Shown piece after piece: positions 25,894-37,767 of a DNA stretch of 64,000 nucleotides. The notes beneath the pieces were generated by a model, which saw nothing but the letters and a program-made list of their open reading frames with translations, did no database searches and was not told the DNA's origin. The DNA is from Thioalkalivibrio sp. ALJ12. Its GTDB lineage: Bacteria > Pseudomonadota > Gammaproteobacteria > Ectothiorhodospirales > Ectothiorhodospiraceae. Numbering within the stretch: the first letter of the stretch is position 1; every line of letters starts with the position of its first letter. The stretch covers positions 1,024,001 through 1,088,000 of the forward strand of contig NZ_KB899538.1 in the NCBI RefSeq assembly GCF_000378305.1, written 5' to 3'. The position numbers and the translations under genes were made by a program.

Positions 25894-28800
25894 ATGACCG
25901 CCGAACGCGTTCGAGAAATACCCTATAACTACACTTCATTCTCCGACCGCGAAATTGTCATCCGCTTCCTGGGTTCCGATACCTGGGACCTCCTCAACGA
26001 ACTGCGTGGGGAACGCCAGACGGGTGTCTCTGCGCGCATGCTGTTCGAGGTGCTCGGCGACATGTGGGTGGTCGCCCGCAACCCGTATATCCAGGACGAC
26101 CTGCTGGACGACAAGAAGCGCCGCAAGTCGCTGATCGATGCGATGCAGCATCGCCTGGACCAGATTCGCAAGCGTGCTGACGGCAACGAGAAGGCGCTGA
26201 CGCTGGCGCGCCGTGCCCAGGCCGCGGTCACGGCCTTTTCCGACGAGTTCCAGCAGACGCTGGAGCTGCGCGAGCGTGTGCGCAAGCGCCTGAAGGGCCT
26301 GACGCACAAGGACAACATCCAGTTCGGTGGCCTGGCCCGCGTCTCCCACGTCACCGACGCCACCGACTGGCGCGTGGAACTGCCGTTCGTCGTGCTGACG
26401 CCGGATTCCGAGGACGAAATGGGGCCGCTGGTCGCCGCGTGTATCGAACTCGGCCTGACCGTGATCCCGCGTGGTGGTGGTACCGGCTATACCGGCAGTG
26501 CGGTGCCGCTGTCCAAGCGTTCCGCCGTGATCAATACCGAAAAGCTCGAAGGGATCGGTCCGGTCGAGCGACGTCCGCTCCCGGGTGTCGATCAGGACGT
26601 GGCTGTCGTGCGTGTGGAGGCCGGCGTGGTGACCAAGCGCGTCTCCGAGCTGGCCGCCGAGAATGGACTCGTGTTCGCGGTGGATCCCACTTCGCAGGAC
26701 GCCTCCACCATCGGCGGCAACGTCGCCATGAACGCGGGGGGCAAGAAGGCCGTGCTCTGGGGGACCGCGCTGGACAACCTCGCCTCCTGGACGATGGTCA
26801 CCCCCGAGGCCGACTGGATGCGGGTCGAGCGCCTGGACCACAACCTCGGCAAGATCCATGATGCCGAGACCGTGCGCTTTCGCATTACACGTTTTGGCCC
26901 CGACGGCCGCACCCCCAAGGGCGAACCCGAGACGCTGGAGATGCCGGGTGCACGCTTCCGCAAGCTCGGTCTGGGCAAGGACGTGACCGACAAGACCCTG
27001 ATGGGCGTGCCGGGCATCCAGAAGGAGGGCTGTGACGGCCTGATTACCTCGGCCGAGTTCATCCTGCACCGGATGCCGGACAACATCCGCACCGTGTGCC
27101 TGGAGTTCTACGGGACCGATCTGCATCAGGCGGTTCCGGCGATCGTCGAGATCAAGGATGCGGTGGATGCCGAGGACGACGTCCTGCTGGCGGGTCTGGA
27201 GCACCTGGACGAGCGCTACGTGCGCGCCGTCAAGTACACCCCCAAGGGCGCCCGTGGCGAGCAGCCGAAAATGGTGCTGATCGCCGACATCGTCTCCGAC
27301 AACGAGGATGCCCTGGGCAAGCTTGCCGCCAAGATGGTGCGCGCGGCCAACGCCCGCAACGGCGAGGGCTTCATCGCCGTGAGCCCGGAGGCACGCAAGC
27401 GCTTCTGGGCCGATCGCGCGCGCACTGCCGCGATAGCCCACCACACCAACGCGTTCAAGATCAACGAGGACGTGGTGATCCCGCTGGAGCGGCTCGCCGA
27501 GTACACCGAGGGGATCGAGACCCTGAACGTGCGCGAATCGCTGAAGAACAAGCTGGCGATGATCGACGAGGTGCTGGAGTGCATGCGCGGCGACCACCCC
27601 GAGCTGCGCGAGCTACTGGAGGACACCGGTGGCGAAGGGCAGCAGTGGTTCGAGGCCAAGCGCGAACGCGCGGTCGAGAAGCTCGAGGCGGTGCAAAAGC
27701 GCTGGAAGGCGATCGCGGACAACTACTTTACGCTGGCCTCCGAGTGCGACGAGCTGCTGGACGAACCCGCCCGCGCCGATCGCCGTGACCACGACAAGCT
27801 GATCAACCTGCTACTGCGACGCAGCCTGCGCATCTCCTATCGTGCGGAGGTGGAGCGCCCGCTGTTCGAGATCTTCGACGGTCACCAGATGGAGTCGGTG
27901 CGCAAGCGCCTGGGCGCGATCCACGACCGCGTGCTGACCAGCCGGTTGTTCATCGCCCTGCACATGCACGCCGGGGATGGCAACGTGCACACCAACATCC
28001 CGGTCAACTCCAACGACTACCAGATGATGCACCAGGCGGAGCGTCTGGTGGATGACGTGATGCGCCTGGCGCGCGAGCTGAATGGCGTGATCTCCGGCGA
28101 GCACGGGATCGGGCTGACCAAAATGCAGTATCTCGAGCCCGAACGCATCGAGTCGTTCGCGAAGTACAAAAAGCAGGTCGACCCCAATGGCGTGTTCAAC
28201 GCCGGCAAGCTGCTCGAGGGCTCCGGGCTGTCCAACGCCTATACGCCGTCCCTGCGCCTGGTGAAGCAGGAGGCACTGATCCTGGAGCAGAGCGAGCTGG
28301 GCGATCTCAACGACGAGATCAAGGACTGCCTGCGCTGCGGCAAGTGCAAGCCGGAGTGCAACACGCATGTCCCGCGCGCGAACCTGCTCTACTCGCCGCG
28401 CAACAAGATCCTGGCCACCGGGCTGATCGTCGAGGCCTTCCTCTACGAGGAGCAGACCCGGCGCGGGCTGTCGCTGCACCACTTCGACGAGATGAACGAT
28501 GTGGCCGACCACTGCACGATCTGCCACAAGTGCCTGAATCCGTGCCCGGTCGACATCGACTTCGGCGACGTGACCATGCACATGCGCTCGATCCTGAAGA
28601 AGAAGGGCAAGCGCAAGGCCACGCCGGCGACGATGATGTCCATGGCCTTCTTGAACACCAAGGATCCGTCCAAGATCAAGGGCATCCGCAAGGGGGCGAT
28701 CCAGATGGGCTATGCCGCCCAGCGCCTCGGCCACTACGCGTTCAAGAAGCTCAACCTGACCGGCGAGGGCAAGCGCCCGCGCTCGACCACCGGCAAGGCC

Positions 28801-29736
28801 CCGATGCACGAACAGGTCGTGCACTTCGTGAAAAAGCCGATGCCGGCCGGTCTGCCGAGCCAGACCACCCGTCAGATGCTGGGGCTGGAGGATTCGCGCT
28901 ATGTGCCGATCCTGCGCGACCCGGTGAAGACCGATCTCGACTCGGACGCGGTGTTCTATTTCCCCGGCTGTGGCTCCGAGCGCCTGTTCAGTCAGGTCGG
29001 GCTGGCGACACTGGCCATGCTCTATGACGTCGGGGCGCAGACGGTGCTGCCGCCGGGCTACCTGTGCTGCGGCTATCCGCAGAACTCCAATGGCGACTTC
29101 GACAAGGGCTCGCAGATCACCACCGAAAACCGGGTGCTGTTCCACCGCGTGGCGACCACGCTGAACTACCTGGACATCAAGACCGTGGTGGTCTCCTGCG
29201 GCACCTGCATGGATCAGCTGCTCAAATACGAGTTCGAGCGCATCTTCCCGGGCTGCCGACTGCTCGACATCCACGAATACCTGATGGAGAAGGGCGTGAA
29301 GCTGGAGGGGCTCAACGGGGTGCAGTACATGTACCACGACCCCTGCCACTCGCCGATGAAGTCGCACAAGCCGACCGATGTGGCCGCCAAGCTGCTGGGG
29401 CAGGAGGTGCTGCAGTCCAACCGCTGCTGCGGCGAGGCGGGCACGTTCGCGGTCAGCCGTCCGGATATCGCGACCCAGGTACGCTTCCGCAAGCAGGAAG
29501 AACTGCACAAGGGGATTCGCCAGCTTACCGGCGAGGACAAGGCCGAAAACGGCAACGTGAAGCTGCTGACCTCCTGCCCGGCCTGCCAGCAGGGCCTGTC
29601 GCGCTACCGCGAGGACACCGGCATGGATACCGACTACATCGTGGTCGAGATGGCCAATCGCCTGATGGGCGACGGCTGGCAGAAGGACTTCATCGACCGG
29701 GCGCGCGAGGGCGGCATCGAGAAGGTTCTCCTGTAG
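25894..29736 (+). CDS. Giant FAD-linked oxidase / Fe-S oxidoreductase with DUF3683
   Basis: 1280 residues. An N-terminal DUF3683-type region (about 1-130) is followed by a FAD-binding domain ([13 protein letters not shown] near 195) and an FAD-oxidase C domain ([11 protein letters not shown] and [10 protein letters not shown]). Then come two 4Fe-4S motifs ([11 protein letters not shown] and [12 protein letters not shown]) and two CCG cysteine-rich domains (YLCCGYPQ...SCGTCMD and RCCGEAGTF...SCPACQQG). This fuses the GlcD/Dld-type flavin domain to GlpC/HdrD-type electron-transfer domains. It probably oxidises a 2-hydroxy acid such as D-lactate or glycolate and passes electrons toward quinone. 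The substrate is inferred. It is larger than the YdiJ relatives of about 1000 residues. Confidence 0.88.
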   Translation: MTAERVREIPYNYTSFSDREIVIRFLGSDTWDLLNELRGERQTGVSARMLFEVLGDMWVVARNPYIQDDLLDDKKRRKSLIDAMQHRLDQIRKRADGNEKALTLARRAQAAVTAFSDEFQQTLELRERVRKRLKGLTHKDNIQFGGLARVSHVTDATDWRVELPFVVLTPDSEDEMGPLVAACIELGLTVIPRGGGTGYTGSAVPLSKRSAVINTEKLEGIGPVERRPLPGVDQDVAVVRVEAGVVTKRVSELAAENGLVFAVDPTSQDASTIGGNVAMNAGGKKAVLWGTALDNLASWTMVTPEADWMRVERLDHNLGKIHDAETVRFRITRFGPDGRTPKGEPETLEMPGARFRKLGLGKDVTDKTLMGVPGIQKEGCDGLITSAEFILHRMPDNIRTVCLEFYGTDLHQAVPAIVEIKDAVDAEDDVLLAGLEHLDERYVRAVKYTPKGARGEQPKMVLIADIVSDNEDALGKLAAKMVRAANARNGEGFIAVSPEARKRFWADRARTAAIAHHTNAFKINEDVVIPLERLAEYTEGIETLNVRESLKNKLAMIDEVLECMRGDHPELRELLEDTGGEGQQWFEAKRERAVEKLEAVQKRWKAIADNYFTLASECDELLDEPARADRRDHDKLINLLLRRSLRISYRAEVERPLFEIFDGHQMESVRKRLGAIHDRVLTSRLFIALHMHAGDGNVHTNIPVNSNDYQMMHQAERLVDDVMRLARELNGVISGEHGIGLTKMQYLEPERIESFAKYKKQVDPNGVFNAGKLLEGSGLSNAYTPSLRLVKQEALILEQSELGDLNDEIKDCLRCGKCKPECNTHVPRANLLYSPRNKILATGLIVEAFLYEEQTRRGLSLHHFDEMNDVADHCTICHKCLNPCPVDIDFGDVTMHMRSILKKKGKRKATPATMMSMAFLNTKDPSKIKGIRKGAIQMGYAAQRLGHYAFKKLNLTGEGKRPRSTTGKAPMHEQVVHFVKKPMPAGLPSQTTRQMLGLEDSRYVPILRDPVKTDLDSDAVFYFPGCGSERLFSQVGLATLAMLYDVGAQTVLPPGYLCCGYPQNSNGDFDKGSQITTENRVLFHRVATTLNYLDIKTVVVSCGTCMDQLLKYEFERIFPGCRLLDIHEYLMEKGVKLEGLNGVQYMYHDPCHSPMKSHKPTDVAAKLLGQEVLQSNRCCGEAGTFAVSRPDIATQVRFRKQEELHKGIRQLTGEDKAENGNVKLLTSCPACQQGLSRYREDTGMDTDYIVVEMANRLMGDGWQKDFIDRAREGGIEKVLL

Positions 29737-29935
29737 GGGCGACGCTGCGGCGCCAGGACGGGCGGAAAGGCCCGCGCCTGGAAAGCCGCGTATGGTTGGC
29801 TACAATCGGGGCAACCGGGTACCCTGCCAAAACGTGCATCGTGCGATGTGCGTTCCGGGTCGGGACCCGGAGGGCTAAAGGGGCGATTCGTGGGCCGCAG
29901 TTCGCGGACGCCCATCGTCAACCAAGGGAGTTCGC

Positions 29936-30772
29936 ATGATCGTTCGTTTCGCTCGCCCCCGAGTGGCCCTGGTGGCCCTGTGCCTGAGTCTGGCCGGAGC
30001 GCCCATCGTGGCCTCGGCCCAGCAACCTTTTGTGGAATTCCCTGGCCGCCCGCTCTATGAGCGCTTTGGGGTCGAGGCGGTGGATCTGTTCGACCTGCGC
30101 GGCCAGTTGTCGGGCTCCACCTTGGTCGACGTTCGCCCCCGGCTGGAATACGACATCCTGCATATCGAGGGCGCTCATCACGTCGATCTCGACAGCGAAG
30201 ACTTCGATCAGCAGATCCTGGCGCTGGAAGAGGAACATGGCAGCCCACTGGTGTTCTACTGCAACGGACGCCAGAGCTACGCCGGCTATCGCGCCGCCGC
30301 GCGCGCCAACGAGCTCGGCGTGGCTTCGGCCCAGGCCTATGACGCCGGGATGCAGGACTGGGTCGAGCGCTACCCAGGGCTGGCTCGTTTCCGTGGTGAG
30401 CCGGCCAACGAGGCCGAGGACGAACTGATCAGCGGGGACGACTTCGAGGCCCGCGTGCTGGCGGCCGACGCCTTCTCCCGGCGCGCCCGCCAGGGTGAGG
30501 ATGTCGTGGTCGTGGATATCCGCAGCCGCGGCGAACGCGACGAGATCTCGCTGTTTGGTGGCCGCGAGGTCGGCGCGCCCTTGTCGGACATCAGCGCCCT
30601 GGACCGTATCGTGGACCAGGCCCGGCGCAACGAGCAGACCCTGCTGATCTTCGACCAGTACGGGCAGCAGGCTCGCTGGCTGCAGTACCACCTGGAAGAA
30701 CGCGGGGTGGATGACTACTACTTCCTGGAAGGCGGCCTGCAGCGCTTCTACGACGAGGTCATGGCGCGCTAG
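29936..30772 (+). CDS. Exported double-rhodanese protein
   Basis: 278 residues with a signal peptide (about 1-29, ending ASA). The first rhodanese domain (about 45-145) has the active loop CNGRQSY, with Cys near residue 109. The second (about 165-278) has FDQYGQ at the same place, so it lacks the catalytic Cys and is probably structural. Rhodaneses carry sulfane sulfur, which fits a sulfur-oxidiser periplasm, but the partner is unknown. It stands alone between the giant oxidoreductase and a terminator at 30811. Confidence 0.88.
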   Translation: MIVRFARPRVALVALCLSLAGAPIVASAQQPFVEFPGRPLYERFGVEAVDLFDLRGQLSGSTLVDVRPRLEYDILHIEGAHHVDLDSEDFDQQILALEEEHGSPLVFYCNGRQSYAGYRAAARANELGVASAQAYDAGMQDWVERYPGLARFRGEPANEAEDELISGDDFEARVLAADAFSRRARQGEDVVVVDIRSRGERDEISLFGGREVGAPLSDISALDRIVDQARRNEQTLLIFDQYGQQARWLQYHLEERGVDDYYFLEGGLQRFYDEVMAR

Positions 30773-30810
30773 CGACTGTGGCCGAGAGCCGCTTTGCATG
30801 GCTCTCACAA

Positions 30811-30846
30811 ACAAAAAGGCCGGGGACATCCCCGGCCTTTTTGTTG
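30811..30846. terminator. Bidirectional terminator
   Basis: ACAAAAAGGCCGGGG and CCCCGGCCTTTTTGT form a long perfect stem around ACAT, with A-run and T-run on the two sides. It serves the rhodanese gene on + and the rpiA/DUF2905 transcript on -. Confidence 0.92.
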
Positions 30847-30851
30847 CGTGG

Positions 30852-31061
30852 CTAACGCCGAAACAGTGCGAGAATAATCGAGATCACCACGCTTACGATG
30901 ATCATCGTCGTGATCGGGAAATAGAAGCGGGCATTTTCGCGTTCGATCACGATGTCGCCCGGCAGACGACCCCAGGGGACCTTGCCCAGCCAGGGCCACA
31001 GCAGGCCGATCAGAACGATCAGCCCGCCGATGACGATCAGCCACTTGCCGGTTTCGCTCAC
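30852..31061 (-). CDS. Small DUF2905 membrane protein
   Basis: 69 residues with two hydrophobic helices separated by the family-typical loop LGKVPWGRLPGDI and the ENARFYFPITTMI entry to helix two. Function is unknown. It uses a GTG start that shares one base with the stop of rpiA (TAGTG), so translation is coupled to rpiA. Confidence 0.9.
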   Translation of the reverse strand: MSETGKWLIVIGGLIVLIGLLWPWLGKVPWGRLPGDIVIERENARFYFPITTMIIVSVVISIILALFRR

Positions 31062-31720
31062 TAGGCGGTCATTTCCTCGACGCCAGAGGGCGAGCCGACC
31101 AGCATCACGTCCGCCGGGCGGCGGGCGAACAGGCCGTTGGTGACCACGCCGGCGATGTGGTCCAGCTCGGACTCCAGTTCCACCGGGTTCATGATGCGCA
31201 GGTTGTGCACGTCCAGGATGACGTTGCCGTTATCGGTCTTGAAGCCCTCGCGCAGCTCCGGATTGCCGCCCAGCTTCGAAAGCGCACGGGCCACGTGGCT
31301 GCGCGCCATCGGAATCACCTCGACCGGCAGCGGGAATGCGCCGAGGTAATCCACGACCTTCGTCTCGTCGACGACGCAGACGAAGGTCTTCGAGGCCGCC
31401 GCGACGATCTTCTCGCGGGTCAGCGCGCCGCCCCCACCCTTGGTCAGGTGCAGGTGGCGCGTCGCCTCGTCGGCCCCGTCGACGTAGATGGGCAGCGGGC
31501 CGGCGGAGTTCAGATCCAGGACCTCGATCCCGTGGCCGCGCAGGCGCTCTGCACTGGCCTCGCTGGAGGCCACCGCGCCGTCAATTTTGCCCTTGATACC
31601 GGCCAGGGCATCGATGAAGTAATTCGCGGTCGAGCCGGTGCCGACCCCCACGATCCAGCCACTTTCGATGCGCTCGAGCGCGGCCTCGGCGACCGCCTTC
31701 TTCATTTCGTCCTGAGTCAT
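31061..31720 (-). CDS. rpiA: Ribose-5-phosphate isomerase A
   Basis: 219 residues, the same as E. coli RpiA. Hallmarks are the phosphate loop [16 protein letters not shown], the catalytic DGADE segment, [11 protein letters not shown] and the late EDHIAGVV-like [15 protein letters not shown]. It interconverts ribose-5-phosphate and ribulose-5-phosphate in the pentose phosphate pathway. The start at 31720 (MTQDEMKK) matches the family. It is divergent from ilvA, as in several gammaproteobacteria. Confidence 0.97.
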   Translation of the reverse strand: MTQDEMKKAVAEAALERIESGWIVGVGTGSTANYFIDALAGIKGKIDGAVASSEASAERLRGHGIEVLDLNSAGPLPIYVDGADEATRHLHLTKGGGGALTREKIVAAASKTFVCVVDETKVVDYLGAFPLPVEVIPMARSHVARALSKLGGNPELREGFKTDNGNVILDVHNLRIMNPVELESELDHIAGVVTNGLFARRPADVMLVGSPSGVEEMTA

Positions 31721-31816
31721 TACGCTGTCTCGTCTTTGATGTCTATAACCCGCCGAGGATACCGACTGGCGCGCAAGCGAGACAAGCATGATTCGCGCCG
31801 TGCTATCGTTCCGGCC

Positions 31817-33331
<1,515 letters not shown>

Positions 33332-33386
33332 TTGCGTTCCCGGCTAAGGCGGCTATGGGGGCACATCCTTGTGCCGCCCGTGTCCA

Positions 33387-34793
33387 CTAAAGCCCGAAGA
33401 TCTCGGACTTCAGGTTCCACTTCGAGGCGAGGGTTTCCGTTGCGTTGAGGAATTCCTCGGCGCGGGCCGGGTGGTTCCACTGGCCGCGGGCGAGCCAGGC
33501 CAGTGCGGTGTCGCGGTCGGGGGCCAGCGAAAGGATGTGAATCAGTTCGCCGGCGTCGCTGCCGATGACCTCGCCGCCCAGCAGGGCGCCGGTGTCCATG
33601 TCGCCGATCAGGCGTACGAAGCCCTCCGGCTCGTCCTGGCCCAGCGCGCGCGGGGAGGTCTCGAACGCGGCGAAGCCGACCGCCGGCTCCAGCTCATCGT
33701 CCTCGGCGTCGTCCTCGTCCATCCCCAGGCGCGCCATCTCCACCGCGGAGTAGATCGCGATCGGCACGAAGCGCTCGTCCTGCTCGCGGGAATTGCCGTT
33801 CTGGATGTTTTCCACCGCGATGGTGGCGTCCGCCAGCGCGTGGTTCGCGGTCTGCCATTCGCTCGCGACATCGCCGATGGCGTAGATGTTGTCGACATCG
33901 GTCTGCAGGGTGGGGCGGCGCTTCACGAAGCCGCGGGCATCGATCTTCACCCCGATTTCGTCGAGGTTCAGGCCCTCGGTATGCGGGGTGCGCCCGGTGC
34001 CGAGCAGGACCCAGTCGACCTCGAAGCTGTTGCCCTCGCTGTCGGTGATGGTGACGCCGTTATCGGAGGTCTCGACCTGGTCATATCCCTTGACCCGCAC
34101 CGGCTCGATGCCGTCCGCGGCCAGCTGTTCCTTCAGCGTACCCAGCGCCTGAGGGCTGAATTTCTGGGTGGACAGGGGCTTGGAGCGCGACAGCCAGGTC
34201 ACCTTCTTGCCGAGGTGATGGAAGATCCAGGCGAACTCGGTGGCGACCACGCCGGAGCCGATGATCGCGACGCGCTTGCCTGCCGGCGGCTTGTCGTCGA
34301 ACAGCATGTCGGTGGTCAGTACGCGCCCGGGTTCGGTCGTGAACGGGGCCGGGACAGTAGCGGTGGCGCCGGTGGCGATAATGGTATGGCGGGCCTGGAT
34401 GGTCTCGGTTCCATCCTCCGTCGCGACCTCGAGGGTTTCGGCATCGCGGAAGCGGGCAGTGCCGTGACGGTACTGGATCTTCAGGTGCTTCATGTAGCCG
34501 AGGTAGGAGTTGCGGACCTCGGTGACCACGTCCTTCTGGTGGTCCCAGGCGCGGTCCATGTCGGCCGTGAGGCTGCCGCTGATGCCGCGGCCCTCGAAGT
34601 GGCGCTGCGCGGCGACGGTGCGTGCGGTGTGGTACCAGTCCTTTTTCGGCACGCAGCCGCGGTTCAGGCAGCAGCCGCCCCAGTCGCCCTTTTCGACGAT
34701 GACGACGTTGAGCCCGCGCAGGGCGCCCAGAACGGCGGCACGATAGCCCCCGGGGCCACTTCCGATGATGGCCAGGTCAAAGGTCTCGCTCAT
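33387..34793 (-). CDS. Dihydrolipoamide dehydrogenase-like flavoprotein
   Basis: 468 residues of the pyridine-nucleotide disulfide oxidoreductase family. The FAD-binding site is IGSGPGGYRAA. The redox disulfide segment is GGCCLNRGCVPKK (CLNRGC), with an extra Cys next to the first active Cys. The NAD-binding site is IIGSGVVATEFAW and the second FAD site IYAIGDV. The C-terminal half departs from true Lpd. The usual YTxPExAxVG segment reads IYSAVEMARLG, an acidic insert (DEDDAEDDELE) is present, and the His-Pro...Glu dyad survives as NHPARAEE. No 2-oxoacid dehydrogenase genes are nearby, so the substrate is unclear. Confidence 0.8.
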   Translation of the reverse strand: MSETFDLAIIGSGPGGYRAAVLGALRGLNVVIVEKGDWGGCCLNRGCVPKKDWYHTARTVAAQRHFEGRGISGSLTADMDRAWDHQKDVVTEVRNSYLGYMKHLKIQYRHGTARFRDAETLEVATEDGTETIQARHTIIATGATATVPAPFTTEPGRVLTTDMLFDDKPPAGKRVAIIGSGVVATEFAWIFHHLGKKVTWLSRSKPLSTQKFSPQALGTLKEQLAADGIEPVRVKGYDQVETSDNGVTITDSEGNSFEVDWVLLGTGRTPHTEGLNLDEIGVKIDARGFVKRRPTLQTDVDNIYAIGDVASEWQTANHALADATIAVENIQNGNSREQDERFVPIAIYSAVEMARLGMDEDDAEDDELEPAVGFAAFETSPRALGQDEPEGFVRLIGDMDTGALLGGEVIGSDAGELIHILSLAPDRDTALAWLARGQWNHPARAEEFLNATETLASKWNLKSEIFGL

Positions 34794-34798
34794 GGTGT

Positions 34799-35599
34799 CT
34801 ACTCGGTCAGGTCAATGATCGGGTCGTGCCACTCCAGCCGGGTCAGCTTCAGTTCGAACACGCGGCCGTCGGCCTCGTAATCGAACCTTACCGGCAGGTG
34901 GCTGAGGTCGGGGGCGAACCAGGCAGAGAGTTCGATGTCACTGTCCTGGCTCTTGCGCACGACGCGCACCGTCTCGATACGCCCCATCGGGGATTCGATC
35001 GTCTCCGTATCGGCGTACTCGAAGCGATACTCGCGCAGGCGGTCGCGTTCCAGGGTCTGTACCGTTTCGCCGTCGCCCTCTCTGGCGAGGTCGCCCGCTT
35101 CCAGGCGCTGCATCATGAAGTACAGCGAGCCGAGGAAGTCGAGGGTATGCGGGGGAACCTCGATATCGAATCGCTCGTTGTCTACGTGTCCGATCGCACG
35201 GTCTTCTTCCCAGTCGAAGCGCGTCTCGACCTTGCGTTCGCGGCGGGGTGTCACCTCGCGGCTGCGCGAGGTGACCAGTTGAAGCCCGACGTCGTTGGCG
35301 TTCATCAGGGCCTCGCGGCTCAGCTCGAAGCGCCCGAGGATCCGCAGGAAGCCGGATACATGGGCATCCATGGCCATGCGTGTTTGTACGTCTTCGTGGT
35401 TCAGGGTGATCCTGGCATTCAGGGTGTTGCCCATGGCCTGGGCCTCGTAGCTGGCCGTGAATGGCGGCAGGCGCGGACCCTCCTGGGGCTCATTGGCGGC
35501 AGCGGACGCCAGCAGGACCTGTCCCAGCAGGAGCAGGGCGGTCAGCAGGCTAGTCCGCGTCGCGCGGCACAGGGCTCCGTTCCTCGGGAGCTTCAACAT
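34799..35599 (-). CDS. DUF3108 exported protein
   Basis: 266 residues with a signal peptide (about 1-33, ending ASA). The mature part is beta-rich with the DUF3108 pattern: FTASYEAQAMGNTL at the start, LDFLGSLYFMMQRL in the middle, and FAPDLSHLPVRFDYEADG near the end. Function is unknown; the family is often encoded after purN, as here. Its first 50 bases overlap the 3' end of purN. Confidence 0.85.
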   Translation of the reverse strand: MLKLPRNGALCRATRTSLLTALLLLGQVLLASAAANEPQEGPRLPPFTASYEAQAMGNTLNARITLNHEDVQTRMAMDAHVSGFLRILGRFELSREALMNANDVGLQLVTSRSREVTPRRERKVETRFDWEEDRAIGHVDNERFDIEVPPHTLDFLGSLYFMMQRLEAGDLAREGDGETVQTLERDRLREYRFEYADTETIESPMGRIETVRVVRKSQDSDIELSAWFAPDLSHLPVRFDYEADGRVFELKLTRLEWHDPIIDLTE

Positions 35600-36287
35600 C
35601 GGGTACTACCTCATTGGTTTCGAGCTGCAGCGGGACCGTCAACGGGGTGTTGTCCCCGGTCACGATGCGGTCGCGCCACTGAATTTCCCCTGAACACAGG
35701 CGCCGCACGACCTCGGGATACAGCCGGTGTTCGGCGCGCTGGACGCGGGTGGCGAGGCTCTCGGGCGTGTCATCGGGCAGGACCGGCACGCGGGCCTGCA
35801 TGATCACCGGGCCGCCGTCCAGTTCGGGGGTGACAAAATGCACGCTGGCGCCGTGTTCGTCCTCCCCGTCGGCCAGCGCGCGGGCATGTGTGTCCAGCCC
35901 ACGGTACTTCGGCAACAGGGAGGGGTGAATGTTCAACAGCCTTCCCGTGAAGCGATCGACGAAACCGGGGGTCAGGATGCGCATGAAGCCGGCCAGGATC
36001 ACGAGATCGGGGTCAAAGGCCTCGATCGCCTCGGCCAGATCTGCATCGAAGGCCTCGCGCGAGGGGTAGTCGCGGTGGTTCAGAACACGTGCGGGGATCG
36101 CGTGCTCTTCCGCGTAGGCAAGCCCCCCTGCATCGGGGCGATTGCTGATGATGCCGACGATCCGGGCCGGGATGTGGCCAGTGTTGCAGGCCTCGATCAT
36201 GGCGCCCAGATTGCTGCCGCGCCCCGAGATCAGGACGACCAGGCGTGGCAGGGAATCCGGGCTGGAGGGGCCGGCGTTGCTGCTCAT
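35550..36287 (-). CDS. purN: Phosphoribosylglycinamide formyltransferase
   Basis: 245 residues, longer than E. coli PurN (212) by an N-terminal linker and a C-terminal tail of about 20 residues. Motifs: [11 protein letters not shown], the catalytic NIHPSLLP, and the formyl-folate site [13 protein letters not shown] with the essential Asp. It adds the formyl group from 10-formyl-THF to GAR, step three of purine synthesis. It overlaps purM by four bases (ATGA) and is translationally coupled. Confidence 0.96.
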   Translation of the reverse strand: MSSNAGPSSPDSLPRLVVLISGRGSNLGAMIEACNTGHIPARIVGIISNRPDAGGLAYAEEHAIPARVLNHRDYPSREAFDADLAEAIEAFDPDLVILAGFMRILTPGFVDRFTGRLLNIHPSLLPKYRGLDTHARALADGEDEHGASVHFVTPELDGGPVIMQARVPVLPDDTPESLATRVQRAEHRLYPEVVRRLCSGEIQWRDRIVTGDNTPLTVPLQLETNEVVPDVEAPEERSPVPRDAD

Positions 36288-37342
36288 CGTGCGGCGTAGA
36301 CCACCCCGGGGGCCGTGTCTTCGCAGTTCACGATCACGCCGATCGGCCAGCTCGGGATGCCCGCCCGGGCCAGTGCCGAGCTGGCGGCCTCGACACGGTC
36401 TTCGGGCAGGATCACGGTCATGCCGATCCCGCAGTTGAACGTGCGCAGCATCTCTTCAGGCGCGATGTCGCCGGCCTGTTGCAGCCAGTCGAACACGGGT
36501 GGCCATTGCCAGGCCTGCGGATCAATGCGGGCGCACAGCTGCTCCGGCAGCACTCGCGGGAGGTTTTCGGTCAGGCCGCCACCGGTGATGTGGGCCGCCG
36601 CGTGTACCGGAAACTGCTGCATCAGATCCAGCAGCGGGCGCACGTAGATCGTGGTCGGGGCCATCAGGGCGTCGCCCAATGTGGTGCCGTCGGCTCCGGG
36701 AAGCGGGGCATCCAGGGCCGCGCCGGAGTGTTCCAGGACGCGCCGGATTAGAGAATAGCCATTGGAGTGCGGGCCGCTGGCGGCCAGCCCGAGCACGACA
36801 TCGCCCGCGCTGACCCGGGTGCCGTCGATCAGGGCCTCCTTTTCGGCAATGCCGACCGCGAAGCCCGCGACGTCGTAGTCCTCGCCCTGGTACATGCCCG
36901 GCATCTCGGCCGTTTCGCCCCCGATCAGGGCGCAGCCGGCCTGTTCGCAGCCGGTGGCGATACCGGTGACGACATCCGCGGCGATATCGACGTCCAGGTG
37001 TCCGGTGGCGTAGTAGTCGAGGAAGAACAGCGGCTCGGCTCCCTGCACCACGATGTCATTCACGCACATCGCCACCAGATCGATGCCGATGCTGTCATGG
37101 CGCCCCGTCTCCTGGGCCAGGCGCAGCTTGGTGCCTACGCCGTCGGTGCCGGAGACCAGCACAGGCTGCTTGTAGCGGTCCATCGGGAGCTCAAACAGGG
37201 CACCAAAGCCGCCCAGCCCGGCCATGACGCCAGGGCGCTGCGTGCGGGCGGCATGCGGTTTGATGCGTTCGACCAGCTCGGCGCCGGCCTCGATGTCGAC
37301 ACCTGCCTCGCGGTAGGTCAGGCCTGAACGGGTTTCGGACAT
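36284..37342 (-). CDS. purM: Phosphoribosylformylglycinamidine cyclo-ligase
   Basis: 352 residues from ATG 37342 ([20 protein letters not shown]), the exact family start. The frame upstream of it only translates the repeat element. Hallmarks are [50 protein letters not shown]-like [16 protein letters not shown] and [12 protein letters not shown]. It makes AIR from FGAM with ATP, step five of purine synthesis. It is the first gene of the purM-purN-DUF3108 cluster. Confidence 0.97.
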   Translation of the reverse strand: MSETRSGLTYREAGVDIEAGAELVERIKPHAARTQRPGVMAGLGGFGALFELPMDRYKQPVLVSGTDGVGTKLRLAQETGRHDSIGIDLVAMCVNDIVVQGAEPLFFLDYYATGHLDVDIAADVVTGIATGCEQAGCALIGGETAEMPGMYQGEDYDVAGFAVGIAEKEALIDGTRVSAGDVVLGLAASGPHSNGYSLIRRVLEHSGAALDAPLPGADGTTLGDALMAPTTIYVRPLLDLMQQFPVHAAAHITGGGLTENLPRVLPEQLCARIDPQAWQWPPVFDWLQQAGDIAPEEMLRTFNCGIGMTVILPEDRVEAASSALARAGIPSWPIGVIVNCEDTAPGVVYAAR

Positions 37343-37450
37343 GGGTACCCTGGGTGGTTGATGGCCGCATCCGGTATCCGGCGGCGCTCGCGGAATCCGG
37401 CATGGTAGCGAGGCGCCGGGGGGCGTGCAAAAAGCCGGGCGCTGCAGGTT

Positions 37451-37719
37451 AGGGAAACACTGATGAATGTACACGCTCGCGCTCGAGTCGCTTTTGCGTG
37501 CGAACAAGGCGCGGTGACTGCCGTGCAGCATTCTGCGCAAGGGAGCCGCAACGCCGTTCCCACGCAAAAGAGGCCGAGCCCCTTCGGGGTTGGCACCCCA
37601 GGTTCCCCGATCCTGCGTTGCGGCCCTTGCCGGTAGAGCCACTACCGGCTGCGCACCGCGCCTTGTCTCGGAAAACCTGGGGTGCCAACGCGAGCGTGTA
37701 CATTCATCAGTGTTTCCCT
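37451..37719. repeat. Structured repeat element, copy 2 (MITE-like)
   Basis: A 269-bp element with 30-bp perfect terminal inverted repeats (37451-37480 and 37690-37719). It is about the same as copy 1 at 15924-16198 in ends and interior, but carries a short extra segment (GAGGCCGAGCCCC, about 37569-37581) before the CTTCGGGGTTGGCACC core. It sits in the divergent region between purM and the DUF2066 gene, 108 bases from the purM start and 48 bases before the next start. No coding capacity is evident. Confidence 0.88.
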
Positions 37720-37767
37720 GGGGCGCTGTGGTATTTTGGGCGCCTGTCGAAAACGCCATTCAACCCT

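Noticed and set aside
37343-37759. N-terminal extension of PurM into the repeat
   Set aside because: PurM homologues begin at [10 protein letters not shown]-like sequence; the extension is repeat DNA.
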